This document shows positions 56,426 through 64,000 of a stretch of 64,000 bases of DNA, piece after piece. Both the position numbers and the translations under genes were made by a program. The first letter of the stretch is position 1, and every line of letters begins with the position of its first letter. Origin of the DNA: Mesorhizobium sp. CA8 (GTDB lineage: Bacteria > Pseudomonadota > Alphaproteobacteria > Rhizobiales > Rhizobiaceae); the NCBI RefSeq assembly GCF_020164955.1, contig NZ_JAIUHG010000002.1:232845-296844 (forward strand), given 5' to 3'. The notes beneath the pieces were generated by a model. It was not told the origin of the DNA and did not search any database. It worked only from the letters and a program-made list of their open reading frames with translations.

Positions 56426-57009
56426 GATCCCCCCAGCAAAGTAAGGACCGCACTTTAGGCGACCCAATTGGAACTGGTAACTCTTAGTCGAGAAAAGGCC
56501 AAATACTTCTCTAATCGAGGCTACTTTTTCCTGATTAGCGGCTCGAACGAGTGCCCTTGGGAGGCGCGCCGGCAGCCGCCAAATTCGCAGGGCGGCGCTT
56601 TTCAGCCGACGTAGAAGCGAATTTGGCGTGCATTCAAGCAATTTCCAAGCGGGAACGGCGGTGAGGGTCCAACTTCGCGGAACTCGCGCTCCCTTTTAGG
56701 TGTGACTAGATCTGGCACAGCCCCGGCGGCGCATGCCGGGGCTGTGCTTTATGGTGACTTCCGCGTGGTTGGATGCCGCGTTGCCGGACTCTGCAATCAC
56801 CTCGCCGAAGCTGGCGTTACCGTGAGCCTCCACTTCACATCCCTCACCGCGCCACACCGGCCTGCGGATGAAGTTCCGCAGCCTTCACGTGACAAAAATC
56901 CGACCGTGATCGATAATACCACGATCTCAGGGGTCGTTGCGCAGAGGACTACATGCGCTCGGGGCGAAATCTAAGAATGTCCGGTCGCGGCTTCACAACG
57001 GGGGACAAG
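56426..57009. other. Non-coding edge of the accessory block
   Basis: About 580 bases without a supported gene. It presumably contains the promoter of the methyltransferase-HerA operon (minus strand) and a strong hairpin at 56715. An open frame runs upstream of the methyltransferase start to 56641 but reads as low-complexity basic sequence. Confidence 0.4.
56715..56750 (+). terminator. Strong hairpin, possible plus-strand terminator
   Basis: GCACAGCCCCGG and CCGGGGCTGTGC form a perfect 12-bp stem with a 9-base loop, followed by TTTA on the plus strand. No plus-strand gene ends nearby. The nearest upstream plus-strand gene is the tRNA-Ser 6.2 kb away, so it may be a tRNA terminator displaced by insertion of the accessory block. 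Confidence 0.55.
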
Positions 57010-57651
57010 ATGATCGCGCGCACAATCGCGGTTGCCCTGGCAATTGCCTTTTCCCTCTCACCGTCGCATGCGCAACCGCAGCATCGTTTGCCGAGCGGCT
57101 ATAAATGGGGCCGCTGCCTGCTCGTCGTTCACGGCGAGACCCGCATCTCCGGAAGATGCTCCTACCAAATCGAGAAGGGTGGCGATTTCAATATCCAGGG
57201 GCCCAAGCAGGTTTTTGCAGGCATCGACTATCCCGACACGCATAGCGGGGCCGGTGAGATGTCGAAGGATTACTGGGCCGTCATGTACAAGGACGGTGAT
57301 CTTTGGGCAGGCTACGGCAACGCGGATATTCGCGACACGCACGGCGAGGCAGGCGATTGGGGAGAGCTTCGCCGCGAAGGCGCGTGCTATGTCGGGAAGG
57401 ACGTCCGGGTGTGCCTTTGGCGTTTGCCGGCTCAAGGCGATTGCAGGGTTGAGTTCAAGGTGTCGCCGCCTGATCCATCGGGCGGCTCCATCCCGCTTCG
57501 CACTTCGAGTTTGGTAGGACCGGGGCGATCCTTCGCGAAGATGGCCTCCGAAGCCTTGGCGAAGGAGGCCGCTCATTCATTTCAGGTTACGCATTCGCGC
57601 GGCGCCCTTCGCAGGACTGACATCCTGAGCCCGAAGCAGGATGCGGCATAG
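57010..57651 (+). CDS. Secreted protein of unknown function
   Basis: A 213-residue protein with a clear signal peptide ('RTIAVALAIAFSLSPSHA', cleavage near residue 21). The mature part has paired Cys ('WGRCLLVVHGETRISGRCSYQI', 'EGACYVGKDVRVCLW') suggesting disulfides, and a 'YWAVMYKDGDLWAGYGNAD' strand-rich core. The final 50 residues are basic and low in structure. A GGGGGAC site precedes ATG 57010; an earlier in-frame start at 56953 would mask the signal peptide. No family is recognised. Confidence 0.7.
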   Translation: MIARTIAVALAIAFSLSPSHAQPQHRLPSGYKWGRCLLVVHGETRISGRCSYQIEKGGDFNIQGPKQVFAGIDYPDTHSGAGEMSKDYWAVMYKDGDLWAGYGNADIRDTHGEAGDWGELRREGACYVGKDVRVCLWRLPAQGDCRVEFKVSPPDPSGGSIPLRTSSLVGPGRSFAKMASEALAKEAAHSFQVTHSRGALRRTDILSPKQDAA

Positions 57652-57737
57652 GAAGCCGGCGTTCGGGCAGGTGCGCCCCTGACGGCCGCAAACGCCGGTG
57701 ATCCGGCAGTCCGTCTTTGTGCCCTCTACGGGCGCGC

Positions 57738-58493
57738 TCATGCTGCCAGCCTCTGCATGGCTTCGGCCATCTGAGCCGAGACACGGCGGTCGTAGTCCTC
57801 GGCAAGCGCCCGCAGGGCCGCAGCCCCGTCGCCGGAAAATGACGGGCCATGCATGAGCGCCAGAGTGCGTGGCGCGAGCTTGGCAAGCTCGCGGATGGTC
57901 GTGCCCATGCCGGGATTGAGTGCCGAATATTTGAACAGATCCTCGGCGGCGATCGCCGGGCCGACAACATCGCCGTCGGTCAGCGCGCGGTCGTTGCCGA
58001 GTTGGGTGAACAGATCGCCGCAGAGCAGGGTGCCGGTCGATTCCTCGTACATGACGCCGGCGTCCCAACCATGCGGCGTGTGCGGTGTATCGATGAAGCG
58101 CACGCGCTTGCCGCCGCCGATGTCGATCACCTCGCCATCCTTCAGCACCCGCGGCGCACGATCCGCGAAATCGTTGAGCGACACGTAGACGCCTGTCTGT
58201 CCGTGCGCGGCCGTTGCTTGCGGCGCAACGGTGAGCCATTCGTTCATGGCGCCGCATTCGTCGGATTCGAAATGGCCAAATCCAATCCAGCGAAGACGCT
58301 CCGGCGGGATGATGCGGGCAAGCGCGTCGCGGTTGAGCGCGAACATCTTCCGCAGGCCGGTGTGGAACATGAGCGGCTCATCGCCAATGACCAGGAACTG
58401 GTTGAAGGTGAAGCCGACGGGCGGAGCAATGTCCGATACATAGGTCGATAGGCGGTAGATGCCCTCGGCGATTTCGTCGATTTTCGTTTCCAT
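57738..58493 (-). CDS. Metallo-beta-lactamase-fold protein of the ODP (flavodiiron-like) type
   Basis: A 251-residue MBL-fold protein like the oxygen-reducing domain of flavodiiron proteins, without a flavodoxin part. The metal motif reads 'FGHFESDECGAMNEW', where HxExDH is expected: H-F-E-S-D-E, so the second His is Glu. Other ligands appear in 'DTPHTPHGWDAG', 'LLCGDLFTQLG' and 'MHGPSFSGDG'. GGAGGAG precedes the ATG. It diverges from a TetR regulator, and a palindromic operator lies between them. Diiron chemistry or hydrolysis is possible. Confidence 0.82.
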   Translation of the reverse strand: METKIDEIAEGIYRLSTYVSDIAPPVGFTFNQFLVIGDEPLMFHTGLRKMFALNRDALARIIPPERLRWIGFGHFESDECGAMNEWLTVAPQATAAHGQTGVYVSLNDFADRAPRVLKDGEVIDIGGGKRVRFIDTPHTPHGWDAGVMYEESTGTLLCGDLFTQLGNDRALTDGDVVGPAIAAEDLFKYSALNPGMGTTIRELAKLAPRTLALMHGPSFSGDGAAALRALAEDYDRRVSAQMAEAMQRLAA

Positions 58494-58610
58494 GGAATCT
58501 CCTCCAAAACAATGGTTGCGTTCCCTCTCCCGGTTACCCAGGGCTGGACTTCGACCAAAATCGAAGTACATATGTGTGTAGCGAAATATTAGAACCCTGT
58601 CAACAATGGG

Positions 58611-58626
58611 TGCACATGCATGTGCA
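58611..58626. promoter_or_regulatory. Perfect 16-bp palindromic operator for the TetR regulator
   Basis: TGCACATG-CATGTGCA is a perfect palindrome 9 bases upstream of the TetR start codon. A related sequence, TACATATGTGTGTA, lies at 58567-58580 nearer the MBL gene. The site fits autorepression and control of the divergent MBL gene. Confidence 0.7.
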
Positions 58627-58635
58627 TTTAAATAG

Positions 58636-59208
58636 ATGACCCGCAAATACACCCTTAAACGCCGTGCCGAGCAGCAGGCGGAAACCCGGCGGCGCATCGT
58701 CGAAGCTGCGATCGACCTGCACGGGAGCATTGGCCCCGCAGCAACGACCTTCAGCTTGGTCGCCGAGCGTGCCGGCGTTCAGCGACACACGCTCTACGCC
58801 CACTTCCCCGACGAGCGCAGCCTGCTGCAGGCCTGCTCGAGCACGCACATCGAGACGCATCCGCTGCCGAGCCCGGAGCCGTGGCGAGTTGTGGCCGACC
58901 CAGGCGAACGGATGCGGATCGCGCTGCTGGCGATCTACGAGTGGTACGGGCGCAATGAAAGCGTGGTGGCCAGCGTGTTGCGCGACGCCGAACATCACCC
59001 GCCAACCCGGGAGGCTGTCGAGACGAGCATCGGCCCGTATTTCGCGACCTGCCAGGCAGTGCTCGGCGAAGGCCTTGGCGGCAGCCAGCGAGCGATGCTG
59101 CGCGTGGCGCTGAGCTTCTTCACCTGGCGCACGCTGGTGCGCGAAGCTGGCCTGCAGCCCGTTGAAGCCGTAAACGCCATGGTTCAGGCCGTCCAAGGCG
59201 TGGGTTGA
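58636..59208 (+). CDS. TetR-family transcriptional regulator
   Basis: A 190-residue repressor. The N-terminal helix-turn-helix reads 'AETRRRIVEAAIDLHGSIGPAATTFSLVAERAGVQRHTLYAHFPDERSLLQAC' (about residues 15-67), and the rest is an all-helical ligand-binding domain. There is no good ribosome-binding site before ATG 58636; the palindrome fills that place. It diverges from the MBL-fold gene, its likely target. The inducer is unknown. Confidence 0.88.
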   Translation: MTRKYTLKRRAEQQAETRRRIVEAAIDLHGSIGPAATTFSLVAERAGVQRHTLYAHFPDERSLLQACSSTHIETHPLPSPEPWRVVADPGERMRIALLAIYEWYGRNESVVASVLRDAEHHPPTREAVETSIGPYFATCQAVLGEGLGGSQRAMLRVALSFFTWRTLVREAGLQPVEAVNAMVQAVQGVG

Positions 59209-59243
59209 GACTCCGGCGGCAGTAGGCTGAGATATACGTCTTG

Positions 59244-61081
<1,838 letters not shown>

Positions 61082-61085
<4 letters not shown>

Positions 61086-62728
61086 AGCGCCGTTCCCGCC
61101 TTCAAGGTGTAGGCCGGCATTTCGTAGCCGAATTCGTGGCAGAAGCTCTCCACGCGGGCGAGGAACGCCGCTGGCAGGCCATGCAGATAGGTCTGGAATT
61201 CTTCATTGCGCTCCCATTTTCTCAGCGACGTCGGCCGTATCGGATTGTCCGCATCGCGGCTGTAAAGCGTGACCGGTGACAGACCGAACGACCGGGCGAT
61301 CCTGCCCTGGACGATATCGGGTTCGGCGATCAATTCCTCATAGCGCAGATAGAAAACGGCTCTTTCGGGTTGAGCCTTTCTAAGGCGCGTCAACCCGTCA
61401 TACTCCGCCTCCCAGCGCTCGGTCGTTACGTGAAAACGCCGTTCGTTCACCGTCTCTGGATGGGAGCTTGTGAGCACGTCGAAAGGATGCCGCACGCAAT
61501 AGATCAATCCGACCGAGCCAGGCAGATGCTCGATGTCCTTATGGCTCTCATAGGTGCGTTTGACGACCAGATTGACTTCGGGGCGATCCAGTTCGAGCAG
61601 CGCCTGATACGGCGCTTCGTCCCTATGAACATAGATATCGTCGAAACACGCCATCAAACGACGGCTTAGCGTGGTTCCGCTGCGAGCACAGCCGGCAATG
61701 AAGATTCTTTTGCGAAACGTCATTGCAGAGGGCAGCCGGGGCGCTGCCTTGCGCAATCGCCAGAACAGTCGTCTTGCGCCACGGCGTAGAGTGGTCGCCG
61801 GCATCCGGGCTGCTTTGCCAGGAACGTCCCTCGACGTGATCTCGGCCAAGGCGATGCCGCTCTCTCCGGCAACGGCGTAGAGCAGCCAGGTGCGGCCTCT
61901 CTCCTCGAAAATCGCAGGATCGCGCAACGCGTTCTCCGCGCCTTCGGCCGGCCCGTCCCGGCTGGGGCAAACCGGCAAGCCCGCGCCTTCGACGTCCGTC
62001 TGCGGCCGCAGCAGTTCGGTCTCGCCTTTGACCGTCCAGCCTCTCCAGTCCTCGGCGAGATCGATCGTGCCGTGAAGTATCCGTTCCGGCGCGTCGCCCC
62101 TGCGCGTGTAAAAGACCCGCAGCCAGCGACCGGATTTCTGCAGTGCAAGATGCCTCGGGGTGGGAAGATGCTTCATGCCGGACAGAACGACCGCACCCCG
62201 TTCGAAATCGGAGATGCCGGTCCTGGAGCGGAAGACGGTGATGGCTCCTGTCCCGAGAAGACCGTACCACCACTGATCGTGGCGGAAGAACCGGGCATAG
62301 GAAGGCCCGAGCGGCTCGGAAAGCGGATTGAAATGAAGGCCGTCACCGGATGTCGCGGCAAAGGTCGTCTGGCCTTCTCCGCCTTTTGCCGGCCCGTGAA
62401 AATACATAACGAAGCGGCGATTCCGCTGATCGACATGAACGTCGGGAGACGCGATGTGGCCTTTGATGAACGGACATTGAGCGAGGGACAGTACCCCGCC
62501 GGGATGGATGCGCCACGGGCCTTCGATCGAATCAGCGTAGGCGAGGCGAATATAGGAACCCCCGTGATCGGCGAAATAGAGATAGTAGGCGCCCTGCCGC
62601 CCCGGCGCCCAGTCCGGCATGCCGATAAGCGACGGCCCGTTGATGTTGATCCCATCGCCGCCGGGCAACATGTCCGGCGTCACAATAAGCCCAAGCCGGC
62701 TCGCGGTGAGAATGGGTGGCGCGATCAT
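61082..62728 (-). CDS. Beta-propeller (GH43-like) / sulfotransferase fusion protein
   Basis: A 548-residue protein of two parts. Residues about 1-325 look like a five-bladed propeller of the GH43/GH32 kind ('GAYYLYFADHGGSYIRLAYADSIEGPW', 'HIASPDVHVDQRNRRFVMYFHG', 'LRDPAIFEERGRTWLLYAVAGESGIALAEI'). From Met336 a sulfotransferase begins: PAPS-binding 'FIAGCARSGTTLSRRLM' (343-359) and 'IYCVRHPFDVLTSSHPE'. No ribosome-binding site or stop separates them, so they are one protein. The ATG at 62728 is chosen; 62809 is an alternative. It overlaps recQ by ATGA. Confidence 0.75.
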
Positions 62729-63161
62729 GCGGCAGGCTGCTTCCGGTCGCCGATTCCATCTTGGCGACAAGCGCGCCTGTCGTGGAGCCTGCACGTTCCA
62801 GCCCGGCATCGCCGGGTCTCACATGTCGCTTGCTCTTCCAAGCTAGCTCCTTCAAGGGTTGATCCCGCCGGCGCCGCCAGCGGCAGGCGCCTCGGCTCGA
62901 TTGCCGGTCTGGCTTCATTCGGTCTTGTCGTTTCGATACAACGGCGTCCGTTGAAACGGAAGCTCGAAGGCCATACCGGGGGACACCGCGCAGGCGAGGT
63001 GTTGGACGCGTGACGAATCATCGAAGCCTGGCAGGATGTCACGTTTCCACTTCGAATCGCGGCGCCGCTGCCGCCGATGAGAGTTCCACCGGCGCAACCT
63101 GCGGTGCTATAACGCCAGGCTGCCGTCCGCTGCCGGCGGCCAATGCAAAAGGAACCTTCGG
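62729..63161. other. Divergent intergenic region
   Basis: About 430 bases between the fusion gene and the LysE-like gene. I see no convincing gene, repeat or hairpin; promoters for both neighbours are presumed. Confidence 0.4.
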
Positions 63162-63784
63162 ATGATCGATCCCGCCACGCTCATCACTTATGTCGCCGTC
63201 GTGTTCGGCTTCGTCTTCATTCCGGGACCGGCGACGCTGCTCACGGTCGCGCGGGCGACGAGCTCGGGCACCAAGGTCGGCATCGCCACCGGCGCCGGTG
63301 TCGCCGCGGGCGATGTGATCCACACTATCACATCGTCGGCATTTCGGCCATCATCGCCGCTTCGGCGATGCTGTTCAGCATCGTCAAATATATCGGCGCG
63401 GCCTACCTCGTTTATCTGGGCATCCGCGCCATTCTCGAAAAGGCGCCGGCCGACCTAGCGGGCAGGACGCTGCCCATTTCCGCGGGCCGGGCGTTCCGGC
63501 AGGCGATCCTGACCGAAGTGCTCAACCCGAAGACGGCTTTGTTCTTCCTGGCGTTCCTGCCGCAATTCGTGCACCCGCAAGCCGGTTTCGTGGTGCTGCA
63601 ACTGATGCTGCTGGGCATCATCTTTGTCCTGCTCGGGCTCTTCAGCACCGTCGTCTTCGCCGTCAGCGCGGGCGGCCTGGGTTCCTTGCTGCGCCGCAAT
63701 CCGGCGGTGCTGAAATGGCAAGGCAAGGTGGTCGGCGGCATCTATTGCGCGCTCGGCCTACGCCTGGCGCTGCAGCAGCGCTAG
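63162..63784 (+). pseudogene. LysE-family amino-acid exporter gene with a frameshift
   Basis: The N-terminus 'IDPATLITYVAVVFGFVFIPGPATLLTVARATSSGTKVGIATGAGVAAGDVIHTI' (from ATG 63162) and the C-terminal part 'IVGISAIIAASAMLFSIVKYIGAAYLVYLGIRA...FFLAFLPQFVHP' are both clearly LysE/RhtB exporter, about 206 residues together, but lie in different frames. The switch is at 63325-63340; one lost base there restores a continuous protein (..HTI-T-IVGISAII). The GGAACCTTCGG before the ATG gives a fair ribosome-binding site. It is either a recent pseudogene or a sequencing error. Confidence 0.8.
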
Positions 63785-64000
63785 AAGTCGTCACGGCGCC
63801 GAGGCGAGGCCGTTCGGCCTATGTCGCCGACGCGCCGGTCGAGGCCATACTCGATGCCGCGCATCGCCTGCTCGCGGCGGGCCGCCGCGATCACGCGGCT
63901 GGATGGAGCGGCTCCGGAAAAGTCTAGACGTCATGTTCCGAGGCGGAGATCGGTGGCCCGCCCTTTCGTGCGATTAAAAGACGAGGGTTGCTCGGATGGG
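63785..64000. other. Window end, no gene supported
   Basis: About 215 bases after the LysE-like gene. A short plus-strand frame to 63927 is out of frame with the exporter and has no start signal. Nothing else is recognised before the window ends. Confidence 0.4.

Overview
The window is about 64 kb of a GC-rich chromosome from an alphaproteobacterium of the order Rhizobiales, most like Mesorhizobium or a close relative. This rests on gene families and order rather than on a database match: the obgE-proB-proA-nadD-rsfS-rlmH-envC-ctpA-polysaccharide deacetylase-rppH block, a GapR (DUF2312) gene, a full-length rhizobial-type pyruvate carboxylase, a liv cluster carrying a small membrane protein of the DUF6867 type, and several families of dispersed palindromic repeats of the rhizobial kind.

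Layout. 1-2.3 kb: an ArsR regulator diverging from a run of small SRPBCC and VOC genes, the last one frameshifted. 2.2-8.4 kb: terC, ymdB-type phosphodiesterase, 5-formyl-THF cyclo-ligase with a 6S-RNA-like transcript upstream, a MoxR ATPase/VWA pair split by an acetyltransferase, and msrB. 8.4-12.7 kb: two unknown genes, gapR and pyc. 13-19.1 kb: a branched-chain-type ABC transporter (livH-M-G-F, DUF6867, livK). 19.4-23.5 kb: a hydroxyproline catabolic operon with a divergent GntR regulator. 23.5-27.6 kb: two small secreted paralogues, mmsA and a LysR regulator. 27.9-34.4 kb: a PLA2-like and a PLD-like lipoprotein, then dadA, two Rnk-like genes and alr. 34.5-47.1 kb: the conserved cell-envelope/ribosome/proline block, with MscS and MFS genes inside it. 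47.2-50.1 kb: an EEP-fold hydrolase, an acetyltransferase, and rpmA-rplU. 50.4 kb: tRNA-Ser(CGA).

From just after that tRNA to about 56.4 kb lies an accessory block. A compact minus-strand operon encodes an amino-methyltransferase, an HEXXH (M78/ImmA-like) peptidase, a probable NurA-like nuclease and a HerA/DUF87 hexameric ATPase, followed by a small protein with an RxxxxH (HEPN-like) motif. The combination looks like an anti-phage or DNA-processing defence system and is the best candidate in the window for something undescribed. The rest of the window holds a secreted protein, an MBL-fold protein with a divergent TetR regulator and a perfect 16-bp operator, recQ coupled to an unusual beta-propeller/sulfotransferase fusion, and a frameshifted LysE exporter.

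Non-coding structure is rich. At least five repeat families are visible. Three different repeats provide the stop codons of livF, dadA and proB, one palindrome is read through inside a flavoprotein gene, and a diverged copy of the mmsA 3' end sits beside that gene's terminator.
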